Part shown: in pieces, positions 44,901 to 57,697 of the stretch
Position numbering within the stretch: the first letter of the stretch is position 1
Layout: the number at the start of each line of letters is the position of its first letter
Program-made: the position numbers and the translations under genes
The notes under the pieces: model-generated
What the model was told of the DNA's origin: nothing
The model's input: only the letters and a program-made list of their open reading frames with translations
Database searches by the model: none
Source: Zingiber officinale
Taxonomy: Eukaryota; Streptophyta; Magnoliopsida; Zingiberales; Zingiberaceae
NCBI RefSeq assembly: GCF_018446385.1
Contig: NC_056001.1
Span: forward strand, 6,653,600 to 6,717,599
Length of the DNA stretch: 64,000 nt
Reading direction: 5' to 3'

Positions 44901-45664
44901 TGTAATAGAGAACTTGCAACCTTATTTCAGACAAGGACCTATTAGGCTTAAAAAATATATATATATCACCATGACCTATATGGAAAATGTTTATCATAAG
45001 TAACTAAAGCAATTGACAAAGCGGTTCATTCCATCTTCCATTTTTTCAGGGTGTTCAGATTTGAAACCTAGTGGAGAGGATAACCAACAACTCGATATGG
45101 AGTTTGTCAGTGTAACTAAAGTTCTTACAAAACTCCATTCTTGGTTTCTAAAAAAATCAGATACAAGATTTCACATATCATACTTATATTTGATTGATAA
45201 AGAACATCATGCTCAAATGGGAAGGGATAATGAAGAGTTAAAAGCACAAGTATCCTAAGGAGCATCAATTTAGATTTATGTTAAAAAAAAAAGGTTAGAT
45301 CAACAGCAGCATAAAATATTAAACATAAGAGGAGATCAAAGAGCCTCACTGAAATGAGTATTGCATTAAAGAGTATCTAAAATGGTAGCTACAAACTTTT
45401 ACCTTGATAGTAACTTTGCTCTTCACTTGAGTCTCCAAAGCCTCGGTCATAGACTGGAAAAAGATAATATCAGCACATTTATATGACCTCAGAAGTTCCT
45501 GAAGAATTTTGACAACTGCTAAGAAATTAGCTCACCCTATCAAACTGCATAAGAACTTGAATAGCAAGCTCTGGGCTCAAAGCTCCTGTTGAAACCATCT
45601 CATCTAGAGTTTCTGTCAAACACATACCAATACTGGACCTTCGGTACAATTCAAATGTGGCCAT
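41984..45664 (-). CDS. TFIIA-S: Transcription factor IIA gamma (small) subunit, 106 aa
   Basis: The coding exons on the minus strand are 45536-45664, 45403-45453 and 41984-42124. All have GT-AG borders and phase 0 junctions and total 321 bp. The protein starts [20 protein letters not shown] and ends [12 protein letters not shown]. It includes the conserved [19 protein letters not shown] block. Its length (106 aa) equals that of plant TFIIA-gamma. The subunit pairs with TFIIA alpha/beta to stabilise TBP on TATA promoters. Residue 39 is Met. In rice, Val39-to-Glu at this site is the xa5 resistance allele. The last intron is 3.3 kb and holds the TRIM at 42581-43446. An untranslated first exon probably lies at 49325-49545, with the acceptor CTAG just before 45673. 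Confidence 0.95.
42581..43446 (-). mobile_element. TRIM (terminal-repeat retrotransposon in miniature), looks whole
   Basis: The LTRs are 42581-42769 (189 bp) and 43257-43446 (190 bp), both TGTTGTG...CCCAACA on plus. The perfect target duplication AACTT lies at 42576-42580 and 43447-43451. On the minus strand the 5' LTR (right copy) is followed by a tRNA-Met primer site (TGGTATCAGAGCC, revcomp at about 43243-43254). A purine-rich tract precedes the left LTR. There is no coding capacity. The 487-bp interior is mostly a tandem repeat. The LTRs are still quite similar, so it is fairly young among the fossils here. Confidence 0.93.
42812..43185. repeat. Minisatellite inside the TRIM, about ten units of about 38 bp
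   Basis: Each unit resembles GGCCTCCCCGCGAGCATCCG followed by GTCACCCTGACCTGCTCC. Spacing is 36-46 bp, with one short unit near 42970-42990. The array fills most of the TRIM interior. Confidence 0.9.
43460..43890. repeat. AT-rich dispersed repeat with (GGCTC)n
   Basis: This stretch is rich in AAGCTTG, CAAGCTC and AAACGA words, and a (GGCTC)n run lies at about 43795-43815. It looks like a common plant intergenic repeat. Ends and family were not resolved. Confidence 0.4.
44405..44445 (-). repeat. RTE/SINE 3' tail, truncated
   Basis: ACAACAACCAAGCCTTATCCC followed by TAGGTTGGCT, the same 3' end as at 12790-12858, but shorter. It is in the TFIIA gamma intron. Confidence 0.6.
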
Positions 45665-48600
45665 AGTTTATTCTAGCATACCAAAAATTGATGGTTAATG
45701 AGTTTTCAGAAAATAAAAAATATATAATTGAATGTTAATCAATGACAAAAGACAATGATTGCAAAAGGAAAACCATGTCAATGTAATTGACAACATGAGA
45801 CAAAGAAGTTTTGCTCAATTGTTTATATTGGGAAGGCAGTGGACAATCTTTTTAAAGTGGCCACCACCATACCAAAAATGAATCCACCTCTGCCATAAAG
45901 TACCCTAATCAATATTATGAAGCGAACCAATATAGTGGCATGGCTACAGAAGTACTATTAACAGAAAAAGACATGGTCATTTGGTATAGTAAGAAAGCAA
46001 AAGATGTGTAGTTTACTTTGCCAAGCATATACATAAGTCATACTTAATACAACATAACTAGGAAATGTTTGTTCTATAACAATCTTCAACACAGCTTTAG
46101 CATTATGCAAACTAAGAAGTTCTTAATACAAAAGAGTAAACATTAAAATAAAAAAAAATATAGTATCTCATTATGCCTTCATATCATTCATATCCCACAT
46201 TATTGATATATGTTTAATCTAATCAAACAACTTATGTATGTCTGAGGTAGGACTTCTATTGTTGTATATTCTCTCCCATTTTAGAAAGATTGATCAAACT
46301 ATAAATGATCAGAAAAGCTGTTGAAAAAATCATGATACCCAATTTTTTGTTGACTTCACCATCCTTTCTTTTCGAATGGTAAATGAACTTTGTGTTTTTT
46401 GTTTTTCTACTCCTTGTTTAGACATTAGTGTATCAAAAACAGAGAGAAATTGAAGAGACACCTAATGCTCCTTGTATCAGTGGGTGCATAGTAGTTTTCT
46501 CATAAACGATAAAAGTTCAAATTTTTCTTAAGAAAGTTAAAAACATCAATAATACAGTACCCTGACGACGTGCCAACTAGCTGATCTGGTAAGGACCTTG
46601 TAAGTTTTTAATAAGGGCATGTAATCAAATCCCTCCCCGGGACCCCGCATGGCGGGAGCTTCGTGCACCGGGCTGCCCTTTTATGTAATCAAATCCCTCT
46701 TTAATCAATAAATATACTATAACTAATAGATTTGCCTCCAGTATGTGCTGGAAAAAATACAAATTCTTTCTAGAGAAATGTATGTCATCACTAGATGAAA
46801 ATGGCAGACAAAGCTACTTAAAACTATAGAAAATTTTCATAGGAAAAGAATAATTTCTCAATTTTTACTTCTTGAATGCCATTTTTTTCCCTTGAAAAAA
46901 AACCCAGAGAATCTAACTAACCTTAGTGGCAACATTGCTATGAATAAACTTCACATACAATAATAAGGCCAATCAAACTAGGGAGCGGGAGCAGGAATGA
47001 ACCCAACAATATTCAGAACAATTAAAACATCACTTTTCATAGGAATTTTTGGCCTAGTTTGTTTAATGTTAAACAGGAATTCAAAGGATAGTGCAGCAAT
47101 CACAATAATGATGAGATAATGCTTAGAAATATTCTTGCAAAAAAAAGGAGAAAAAAATACAAGAGACAGAAAAGATATTACTGAATGATTAATGCCTATT
47201 TTCATTTCTATGGGAAAAACAATCAACTCTGTTACACAATTGAGCAAACACCTCAAAATACAAACTATAAACCATACAACTACCGAAATTGAAAACTATA
47301 TCATAAACAACAAGATATGATTCTGACAATTTGGACAAGCATCAACCTATCCTCTTTTTATTAAATGAATTTCCTATTATGTATATATGAACGTAAAAAT
47401 TCATCTCCAAACTAAATGGATTCTTTTAGTTAATTAATATTTACTATAAGGATAATCAAACTAAAGAAAGTAACAAAAACATATGAGAACCTGAATGATT
47501 TCAATCTAAAGAATGCCAAAAATGTAACATGATTGCATTTTGAGGAGTCCCAAGTATTTCACTTAAAAGATTCACGATTTCAGAAACATGGTCATGAAAG
47601 ATATGCCAAATCTAATTAGCAATTCATGTGAAAGCATACAAAATCCAGTCTCACCTTATATGTTTATAACTAATGATTTCCTAATTCCAATACAAAACAA
47701 TGGATTCAAATAAACTTAATATTTTCATGCACAAGTCAGAATTCACAGAAATTTGCAATGCTCAAAGGTAAATAGTTGGATGCACCTCAAATTATAATCC
47801 CATATCCAAATATCATTTAAAAAAAAAATCAAAATCTATAGATTCTGCTTATATTGTCCTTGCCAACATAAAATTTTCACATTAATTATCGCACTTCAAT
47901 TTAACCCCGTTGCTGACACATCTAGATAAGATCCTCAAACAGGACTGGATAAGTAGAATAGAAACACAGGATCTCTAGTACATGAGACCACCTGTTGCCT
48001 GCCTCTTGGGAAGCTAACTATGGATCAGGACCATTGACCTGAGTTTTCTACATCCACACACCGAACATGAAAATTTGTTCCTAAACATGCCTCCTACTTA
48101 AGATCTGCAAATAGCATCTCATGTCAAACCATTTGGAAAGACACTTGACCCAATACATGCAACAAATTAATGCTAATTCTGATATAATGCAAACTCCTAA
48201 ATCCTAATTACAGGGAAATATTTCAATTAACCGCATCATTTTCTAGATTCTTAGTTGCTTAAACCTTCGATAACTAGGTACTTTTGACATCACTTCCCCC
48301 TTTGAAAGAAAATACTTATCCTCATGGACAATGTAAGGGTAGGACTATGGCACAAATCTGACCTAATAGTAATGAAGCGATCTAGGCTGCTTTCTCTCAT
48401 TTAGTAGCTTTTCCCTTTTTAGTTTGGGCTAATGACAGGATACTTTCTAGAGACAAAAGGAAGAGCACATTATGATGCAGCAATGTGCACTTTTCAATCT
48501 AAAATTGTAACTTATATTTAATAAAATTGTCTCAATAATTCAATAAAACTAATTAAATTGAGGAGTTGTTGCAACCAAAATCTGCTGTTAACTATGAAGT

Positions 48601-49324
48601 TAAGTAAGAAAATATAGACCAAAATCGGTAATTAGCCATCAACCTAAAGCAATGAAAATGCAGTTCAGCAAGCAGCATATTATCACGGAAAGAAATTTAG
48701 GGAAATTATTGTTTGTCCATTTAATAGATTATGTATTCATCTCTTCAACAGGTAACAAACAAGTTAATCTCGTGCGAGAACAAAAAAATAGACAAATAAA
48801 TCATCGAAGCCCGAATATATAAGAAGAACATTCGAATAACCAGTATCTGCGCTTATGATCATATAAGTCCAATGCCATTTTTCCAATCCTTAGGTTAATT
48901 ATCTTCCTGATTTCCTTTCTAAGATTCTAATTTAAATCACACAAATCACCTGGCAAGTTTGATTAATGAGAAGAGAAAATAAGAAGATTCAACACAAGTC
49001 TTTCCAGCAGGAAAAGTCTAAAAAAAGAAACAAAATACGCCTTTTCAGTCTGAAAAAGAAACCTTATTTACCATTCCACGAGTCGAACAGAGAATAAATC
49101 CAATTAACCACAACGGAGAAGATAGAGATCCAGAATAAAGAAATCAAGGCAGAATTAGCTATTTTCAGGTCATCAAAAACAGACCTATGCCTAAACCTAA
49201 ATCCAAGACCAAACCATGGAATATAAGAATTCAAATAGGGGTGTTTTCGACACAAACAGCATAGAGCTTAACATGGAGAGCAACGGATATTCATATATAT
49301 ATTTCTGAAACGGAAGAAAATGAC
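45665..49324 (-). other. Probable 5'-leader intron of TFIIA gamma
   Basis: 3.6 kb of AT-rich DNA with no gene. A CTAG acceptor at about 45674-45677 (minus-strand) and a GTCATT donor at 49319-49324 would bound it. A 47-bp SINE remnant with a 17-bp target duplication lies at 46619-46699. Otherwise nothing is seen. Confidence 0.45.
46619..46699 (+). mobile_element. 5'-truncated SINE remnant with 17-bp target duplication
   Basis: ATGTAATCAAATCCCTC occurs at 46619-46635 and 46683-46699. Between them are 47 bp (46636-46682) reading CCCGGGACCCCGCATGGCGG onward and ending TGCACCGGGCTGCCCTTTT. That matches the T-ended 3' terminus of monocot SINEs. The 5' part with its Pol III boxes is missing. Confidence 0.7.
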
Positions 49325-49560
49325 CTCGAATCGCGAGATCTTGAGCTAAGCCTTGACCGTCGGAACCCTACTCGCCGCCGAGGGGGAGAACGTGAGCCCG
49401 GGGGGTTTATAGCACGGGTATGATAGCGCCGGCGACAGGAGAGCGAGGTGGGAGAAGAAAAAGAGTGAGAGAGATCGGTTCCCAATGGTGGGATTCAAAT
49501 CAAGGGTTTTATAGGGGCTATTGATTCGGGAGGAAGACAATATATAGGTCGAGATAAAAG
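49325..49560 (-). promoter_or_regulatory. Probable first (untranslated) exon and promoter of TFIIA gamma
   Basis: An isolated GC- and CT-rich patch in AT-rich DNA, with its end at a GT donor (minus strand). The minus-strand sequence has the CTCTTTTTCTTCTCCCACC-type pyrimidine leader typical of plant housekeeping 5' ends. No coding frame here shows family features. Confidence 0.45.
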
Positions 49561-50016
49561 GAAGCCTCGTTGAACTCCATTTCCGATCGGATAGTCCGCA
49601 TAGTAAACTCCATGCGGAACGTGAATCCGCCGTCCGTTGTCTCGATAAATGGAATCCTCACCGTCAGATAATGGAGTCGGAGCCCGACCCGAATCTGGGT
49701 CGCATTTCTGCGAGACGATGGCAGAGTCAAATCGGTTCGACTCGCCGGGTCGAAAAGACGATTATTGCATATCGAGATAAAGCAGTAATTATTTGATATT
49801 TGTGATTCTACAGTGTTAGATCGCACTTATTCCTCACGTTAATTTACGAAATTTCACATCAAATTATAAAATTTATGCAAAACTAGTTATTCATCTGTGC
49901 AATATTGCACAATTAATTTACATATATCTCACAAATTTCAGTCACTAAATTTAGCAGAGCTAATGCTTAATTTTTTAAATCATTTCAAGGTTAATTACTT
50001 GGCCTTTGAAGAGGAA
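49561..50016. other. Intergenic region before the nested LTR stack
   Basis: Mixed sequence with no gene recognised. The presumed upstream promoter of TFIIA gamma lies in this interval. Confidence 0.45.
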
Positions 50017-50021
50017 CATAC

Positions 50022-50971
50022 TGTTAGATCAGATCCGACTAGAGGGGATTAATAGACAATCTATGAAATAAGTTAAAATTCTCTCTTATTTTCTTATTTA
50101 TCAAAGACACATAATTAATTAAAAATAAAGAAGAGATTCATGATTTACTTGGTTACAAAATAAGTGGTTGTTAATCCAAGACAATTGAAAGTACTAAAAG
50201 AAAACTCCTTTGATAATAGTCGAAGATAGTGAAGCCTCTTATAACAATTAGAAACTTAGAAATGAAATACAAAGTTGATTTTAAGTGTGTGTTATTGAAC
50301 TCCTAACTCTAAGGTGCTATTTATAGCATTCTGGTCAGAAGTGACCATTGCTAATTTGCATTAAAAGTGCCTCTAATGACATTCAGGACGCCTCCAATGA
50401 GATAAAATCTCATCCTCATCACAATGACTCAACAACGGTTCCACGACATTGAAAGCGCTTTCAGTTGACCTGAGGTGCCTTGATTACTGTTCATCCGAGA
50501 CACCTTAGTCAATTGAGACGTCTTCATTCTCTTTTGCAGCAGCTTATCTACTAGATACCCGAGGCGCCTCCAATCATCCGAGGCACCTCGGGTGTTCGAG
50601 TCTTCATAGTCAACTTCCCAGTTGATCATTTTCGAACTTCGTCGCTTGGGTGATACTTTGGTTGTCTAAAGTTGAGCTCACTCGAAACCCAACTCCGACC
50701 TTCTCCTGGAGCAGACTTCCTCCCGGTTTCTCATCCCTCAAATAGGTCACGCGAGTTCTTCTCGCTTCACCGATGTACTCTTCTGCAGCTCCTCATCCCT
50801 CGGATGTACTGAACTCGTCGACTCTCTTCTCATGTCATCTTTCTCGCTCATTGCGCCTTCCACTCAATTTCTTGTGTTTCTAAGTACTTGCACAATAAAA
50901 CACAAGTATCAAATATACAATGTCTAACTTAACTTGGTTGATCACATCAAAACTAACTCAGAGTATTTACA
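50022..50971 (-). repeat. 3' LTR of the outer gag-only element
   Basis: 950 bp, TGTTAGATCAG...TTTACA on plus. It has GAGGCGCCTC and GAGGCACCTC palindromes at 50375-50600. Confidence 0.88.
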
Positions 50972-52139
50972 AACTTCCTCTTTTTGATATGCATCAACCC
51001 GAGTTAAAGTTAAAGTTAACAAACAAGAAATATGATTTATAAAAAAATAAGCATAACATCAAATATTGTAATTAAGTACAATTATTAAATATTATAATTA
51101 AGAACAATTGATAACTTTGTAATCTCCCTCTTAATGGGGCATAATTTCTCCCCCTTTAATCACATCAAAAAAAAATTAGGAAAAAATAATAAAAGAAAAT
51201 TTGATAAAATTTTCTAGGGGTTGTTTAAAGATGATCTAAGGTTCTGTATTTTTAACTAAATTATTTTTCAAATAAAATTATTTTTAAAAATAAAATCTCA
51301 GATTTTTCAAAAACTAATTTGAAAAATATTTTTAAGTTTTACAAAATATTGAAACTTTTTTTAAATAGGAAACATAATTAATCTGGTCTTATAAAAAACC
51401 TCAGTGAGAAAATTATTTTTCTTTTAGTTAGAAAATATTTTTCTTTACATGTTTTACAAAATAAATTTTTACTTCTAAAACTCTTAATTATTTTTTTAAA
51501 CATTCAAAATCAACCCGTTATATTAGGAAAAATTAAAATTTTCAAAAGTTAATTTCAGAAAACTTTCAAATTTAAAAATTTAATTTTTATTTAAAAAATT
51601 TATAAAAAATATTTAATCTTTGAAATATCTCAAAAAAATTCCCACCAACAGATAATATAATTTTTTATCGCAAAACAAGTTAAACCGAAAGAAAATCAAA
51701 CACAAAGGGTACAAACAATTAATTTAGCCAATGCTTTAAAAAAATTCAACTAAATTAATTTCAAGCATGCATATAAAATCAATTTAGTATATTAAAATAA
51801 AATTTAGTATCCAAAATAAATTATTATCTACTGCATTAATTAAATATTTTCTCAAAATATTATTTTTAACATCTTGTATAATTTGACCCATATAATTTTT
51901 AATATATCAATTATGCCCCTCATTATATCTATAAATTTTTTTAGAACTTATAAGTAATTTGAACGATCCTTTTCTAACATTTCTATTTTATTTTTTAATC
52001 TCACATTTTTAGTTATAACTTTATCAAACTCTTCCTTTAAGCATTATTTAATATTTTATGTTCAAAGTCAATGCTAATCCTTTTTAGATTCATATACTTA
52101 GTTCATAATTTACATAAGATATACTTAACATTTTAATTT

Positions 52140-52450
52140 ATTGCATCATATAATTGGTTAGAAGATAAGAGTTGTATCTCACTTACCGTGTCGGACTCGT
52201 AGGTGCACGCTACTCCTTCATTAATGCTCTCTACTAAGGTGTCTTCGTCTTCTAATTCTTGGTGACTGGCCATTAGTGGTAGCTCGGTGTATTCTTCTTT
52301 TTTGAACTCAGATAATGATAATTCGCTTCACGTTGCTTTGAGGTTCTTGTGATGGAATTTCTTGACCCTTTTTCCTTTCTTTTCCTTTGTTTTTTAATCT
52401 TGGACAATTGTAATTGCCCTTGATATGCCCTTCTTCTTAGCAGTTGTAGC
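52140..52450 (-). pseudogene. gag C-terminal part of the outer element
   Basis: It aligns with 56560-56850 of the inner gag-only element, including the acidic DESSS-like region and the start of the zinc knuckle. The later insertion begins at 52451. Confidence 0.75.
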
Positions 52451-52797
52451 TGATGAAATTATAATAGAAATTTATTATACGAAACAATAAATCATACCTC
52501 GTTGTAGCGAAATTCGAAGAGGAGAAAATGCTAGATGGAGGAAGACACCTCTTACTGTCGGAAGAGCGATCACAGAATCAGAAAGTTCTCCGCAATTCTA
52601 CAAATCAAATCTCACAACCTCGAATGTTCTTCTTCTACGTGAAAATGAATCTCACGTTCACAACCCCTCTCCTTTTTTTCCCCGTGAACTACCCTTGGAC
52701 GCATCCTTTATAATGAGAATTATCCCAGGGATAAAAGGGACTTTTTTCCCAAAAGAAAGTGGCCAACGTGAGCATGCCCACGTTCCCATTTCCTACA
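52451..52797 (-). repeat. 3' LTR of the TRIM-like element
   Basis: Matches 60466-60808 along its length. Confidence 0.9.
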
Positions 52798-53644
52798 TCT
52801 TCTACTCGTCCAAGGTAAGTCACTAAGATTAGTTAGTCACAAAGGCTAAATAAATTGCATAGACTATATAAGGGTTTAGTCACAAAGACTATATCAGAAC
52901 ATCTAATCCATACTTAGAGAAAATGGTTCGTGCGGCAGTAAGCACACTAAGCGATAGTTGCTAAGAAGATTGTTACACCTTACATAGCCGCTCTCAGAGC
53001 GATCAATGTTAACAAAGTTGTTATACTTTACTTAGCCGCTCTTCCAAATGAATTAGAGACATACTCATCATGACATATAACATCTTTTTTGGCGGTACAT
53101 ATCCATTATCCAAGAAACATAAACGAATAGCCATGAACAATATACAAATACTCCTTCTCGAACTTCGATCTAAGTTAGGCAAAATACTTGTAAAACAACA
53201 GAAAAGAAATGAATAAAATAAAGATAGAGGCAATAAAGATTTACTTGATTTGCAATTAGAGAATTGCTAATTAAGACAAATAAAGCTCACTAAGGTCTCC
53301 TTCTTCTAAAGGCGGAGTAGCCTTTTACAACGTTGAAAGCATAAAAAATAGAGAACAAAACTAGAATTGTAAGCATAGAAGTTGTTACAAGTGTTGTTCT
53401 AATTACAGAAATCATGATTGCATTTATAGGTCTGATACGGGCGCCTAGAAGGGTTCCATGCACCTGGGTGTGGATAAAGTTTATCCACGTCACAACAAAT
53501 CACGACAGAATGGGTCTAGATAAAATTTTCGATCGAGGCGCTTGGAAGGGTTCCGGGCGCCCGAACTGCCTTCGTACAAGGGCACCTTGGCAAGGCGTCC
53601 CGGCTGAACTAGACCGGTCCGGGCGCCCAAATCACGATCAACTT

Positions 53645-54868
53645 TGTAGGATCGAATGAGTGTGATAGAGGGGGGGGGGATGAATATCGAACTCTTTAAA
53701 AAATTTTCTTTTACTTGTTTAAATCAAAGTCGTGCAATGGAAAATAAAGAATAGGTTCGGTTACTTGGTTCGAAACCTAGGTCAGCTCCTACTCCAAGAC
53801 CCGCAATCCTTGATCGCACTGTTGGACAATCCACTAAAACTCTTTTCTCTGAAAATCTCGGAGAGAAGCAGCTCATACAATGAAATGAGTAAGATAGTAA
53901 CAGCATATTATCTTACTTTAGATTAAGTACAAAACAAGCTAAATAAATATACCGATTGCTTAGATAGAAGATGCAGCTCGATCGGTACTTCTTGGATGGT
54001 ATAGCAGCTTGCTTGATGGATGCATAGAAGATTAGTAGCACGAACAGTAGCTTGCACAAAGGTGAACTTCGAATAGATCTGATTTTGTTGCACAACCTCA
54101 AACCTCAAGCTCACTTTTATAAGAGTCGTCAACATTAGGTCGACTGATCCCTATGTTCAGTCAACCGAACCATCTCCCTTCCATCTTCGCTGAGATCTGA
54201 TGTTGATTCGATCTTCGGCACTTAATGACATTAAAGTGTTCGGTCGACCGATAAACCTTTTCGGTCGAGCGAACAGAGAACCTTCCCTATTTCTTCAGTT
54301 GGAGTAGCGACTTTAGGTTGTTCCTTTCAGGAACACGATTTCACTGTCGCTCCTCCAGTTGCATACCTCAACTTACCTGCCAAACATTGGTCCTCCAGAC
54401 CTGTTTGGACTTTGCTTGCTCAGTGTCTGATCGCCTGATCCACTAAGACTTTTCCTGTAATACTACATTAGCCAACAACAATAATAGTAATACGGAATAC
54501 TATGGTAAACCTAAACTTAGATTTATCGAGATCCGCTGGTTCGGTCGATCGCGATCAGATCCTCCAGACCTATCGAATCCACCCGACTTCCACGATCTAC
54601 CGAGATTTCTCTTGCCTCAGTATTCGGCTACCCATGGATCAAGTCCTCCTGACCTATCGAATCCACCTAGCTTCCATGGTCTACTAAAATTTTTCTTGCT
54701 TAGCCTGTAACTAGGACTTCCCTTGCCTAATCATAGTTAGGACTAGTCACTCGGTTGACTTCTCACCCTTGCCTAGCCATGACTAGGACTTCCCATGATC
54801 AAGCTCCATTAAACTTATTTAAACATATTTGTCAGACATTAAAACCTTGGAGGTCGATTGCACCAACA
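53645..54868 (-). repeat. Solo LTR D, 1,224 bp
   Basis: TGTTGGTGCAATC...TCCTACA on the minus strand, with the perfect target duplication AACTT (53640-53644 and 54869-54873). It lies in the left LTR of the inner gag-only element. The undisturbed sequence at 58230-58245 shows the empty site. It has GGTCGACCGA-type palindromes. Same family as solo LTR C. Confidence 0.93.
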
Positions 54869-55209
54869 AACTTCAATTTGACTTTTCATCCGGTTCTGTC
54901 ACTTCGGCTCCGCTCGCTTGGGTGATTTCGACCATCCAGAATGGGGCTCATCCAAACCCATTTTTCGGCCTTCTCGAGTAGTCTTCCGCTCTGGCTTTTC
55001 GTCCGCCAGCGTACTTTTCCACAGCGCCTTGTCCCTAGAACGCACCGAGCCCATCGACTCTCTCTTTATCGTCCTTCTCGCTAGCTGTGACTTTCGCTCG
55101 ACTTCCTATGCTCCTAAGTTCCTGCACACTTAGACACAAGACATCAAAATAACAACAGGACTTAACTTGATTTTGTTGATCATATCAAAACCATCACAAA
55201 GTATTTACA

Positions 55210-56540
55210 ATCTCCCATTTTTTAATATGGATCAACCCAAGTTAAGTTAGGGTTAAAACAAGCTATTAAATTAAAGACATTAAATGAAATTATAAGTTTT
55301 GAAACAGTAGATATGCAATATTTTGAAAAGAATATATCTTCCCCTTAAACTTAACTTCTAACTCTCCCCATTTGATCACATTAAAAATAGGGGGTTCTTA
55401 CTAAATTAAGTTGAAATAAGGTCTAAGGAATTTATACTTGAAATTAAAACTAGTGAATTACATTTAGGAAAATTTTAAAAAATTTATACTCGAAATTCTG
55501 ATTTTTGTGATTAAAAAAACTTTCAAACAAAAATAATTCTAAAAATCATTTTATTTTTTGAAAAATTTTGAAAACTTTTATAAAAGTTAATTAGACACAT
55601 CTAAAATCGGGATAAAATTTTCACGAGAAAATAAAATAAATTTAAATGGTAAATAATTATTTACTAAAAAATAATGAATTTTTCTTAAAAATGCTCAAGA
55701 AAATAGTTTTGAGGTTTGAAAAAATTTTAAAATTTTTTTGAGAATATAATAGAGTAAATATTTTTGTAAATAAATAAATTTTTGAAAATTGAATATTCAA
55801 GAATTTTTAATATTAAAAATTAATATTTTAATAGAAAATTCATAGAAATTTTAATAATAGTAAAAAAAATCATAAGATTTTTCTTGGATAGAAAATGTAA
55901 TAAATTTTCATGAAAAAATAAATTTTGTAAAAATAACTCTATGAGATATTTTTAATTTGTAAGATATAATATTTGAATGAAAATTCATAAAAAAAAATAA
56001 TACAATGCTCAAACAATTTAATTTTTTTTTTTACCGATACGAAATAAAATCCTTTTTTTTCAGAAAAATTAATAGCTAATTAATTTTGAACAAAAATTGT
56101 ATGAAGAAATTTATTTTGGTGTATTGGACAATTAAAAGTCAAATATTAAATTAAATTAAAATTAGAAATATGCATAATTTAAACTAAGCATGATTTTGGA
56201 ACACAGTATAGGTTCCTTCCAACTGGATTAATCGGGTATTTTCTTGGGATGTATGTTTTTGTTACTCTTCTAATTTGACCATTGTGAAATTTATAATACC
56301 AATTTAATCCTTTATAATTCTTAAAATTTGAAGCAGAAAAATTTAAACATGCAAATTTTTTTAAATTTTCTATTTGATCATTTAAATTTATATTTTTAAT
56401 TTTTTAAGATCCTCTATTAAGCAAGATTTTGTAAAGATTCTTTTTATTTCTAAGTTTTCCTTTTTCAATTTGTTATTTTTAGTTTTCAATTTGCACATAG
56501 ATTTAGATATTGATTAAATACCATAATATAGTTAATCAGG
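55210..56540. other. AT-rich noncoding interior of the inner gag-only element
   Basis: 1.3 kb of extreme A/T runs with no open frame of note, lying where pol would be in a full copia element. A related AT-rich stretch fills 50972-52140 in the outer element. Confidence 0.7.
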
Positions 56541-56559
56541 AGGTAAGAGTCATACCTCA

Positions 56560-57640
56560 CTTACCATGTCAGATCTGAAGCTTGATTCCCCCTGCTTCGC
56601 TGCATTCATCTGAAGTCGCTCCCTTTTATCGATGTTGGCATCTGAGGTGCTTTGTTCTTCGTGGCTAGCCATCAGTGCTAGTCCGACACATACTTCTATT
56701 TTTGACTCAGATGATGAGCTTTCATCCCAAGTGGCCTTGAGACTCTTGTGCTTGTTTTGTTTGGACCTCTTGTCTTTTTCCTTTTTGAGTTCTGGGTAGT
56801 CCTCCTTTATGTGTCCCTCTTTTTGACACTGGTAGCATCGAACTTTTCTTCTATTTTTTGGATTTTTTTTTTCTATTTCTGTATTTCTTTAAATTGTTAG
56901 ATCTAAAATATTTTCTAAATTTCCTTATCATGTAAACTTCTTGGTCTCCCTTCAGATCTGAGTCCCACTCGGGTTCATCCTGTTTGGTGGCTTTTAGTGC
57001 TAGATTCTGGCTTGATTCTTTTATTGTACCTGTACATCTGGTTTCATGTAATTTTAAGGTAGAAAAGAGTTCTTTTAGGGTACTCACCTCCAGGTTCTTC
57101 GAGATGTCGTATGCGTTGATTATAGAAGCCCATTTTGGAGTCTTCGGGAAAGCGTTGAGTGTGTAGCGTACCGAATCCTGGTTGGTTACTGTTTCGCCGA
57201 GGTTGACTAGTCCGGTGATCAGCTCCTTGATCTTTGCGTGTAGTTCGACTAGCTTCTCACTTTTTTCTAGACGGATGTTCATTAGCTTGTTCCAAAGAAT
57301 ATCCCATCGTGCGAGTTTCTCTTCGGATGTTCCTTCGTGGAGTTCCAAGAACTTCTCCCAAAGGTCTTTTGTCGATGTGTAGCTTCCAATGTAATTTACT
57401 TCTTGAGGCGGTAATACACTTAAAAGGTGATATTCCACTCTGCTGTTGGCTACGAAATCGCTTTGCTCCTTCTTAGTCCAGAGGTACTCTTCTTCCTCTA
57501 GCCTTGTTGATCTTTTAGACCTGCAAAATCATTATTAAAAGAATTTCAAAGTCAGTTTTTAGGAATACCTTTATTCGGCGTTTCCAGTGCGCAAATTCCC
57601 CCTCGAATTTTGGCGGGATGAGGCTTGGTTTGACCATCGA
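56560..57640 (-). pseudogene. gag of the inner gag-only element
   Basis: The minus-strand open piece 56851-57438 shows the copia UBN2-type gag (LWEKFLELHEGTSEEK, LNAFPKTPKW). The zinc-knuckle part (56800-56850, of the form CYQCQKEGH) and an acidic/serine stretch follow to 56560. The gag start lies near 57600-57630. It is broken in places but is the best preserved gag in the window. Confidence 0.85.
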
Positions 57641-57697
57641 TTTCTTTGCTTCGATCGATGGTTAGTCCTTTTGAAGTATCCTAACTCTGATACCAAT

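Larger units (their letters stand above)
42125..45402 (-). other. Intron 3 of TFIIA gamma
   Basis: It holds the TRIM (42581-43446), an AT-rich repeat with a (GGCTC)n run near 43795-43815, and an RTE/SINE 3' tail at about 44408-44445. The rest (44450-45402) shows nothing recognised. Confidence 0.7.
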
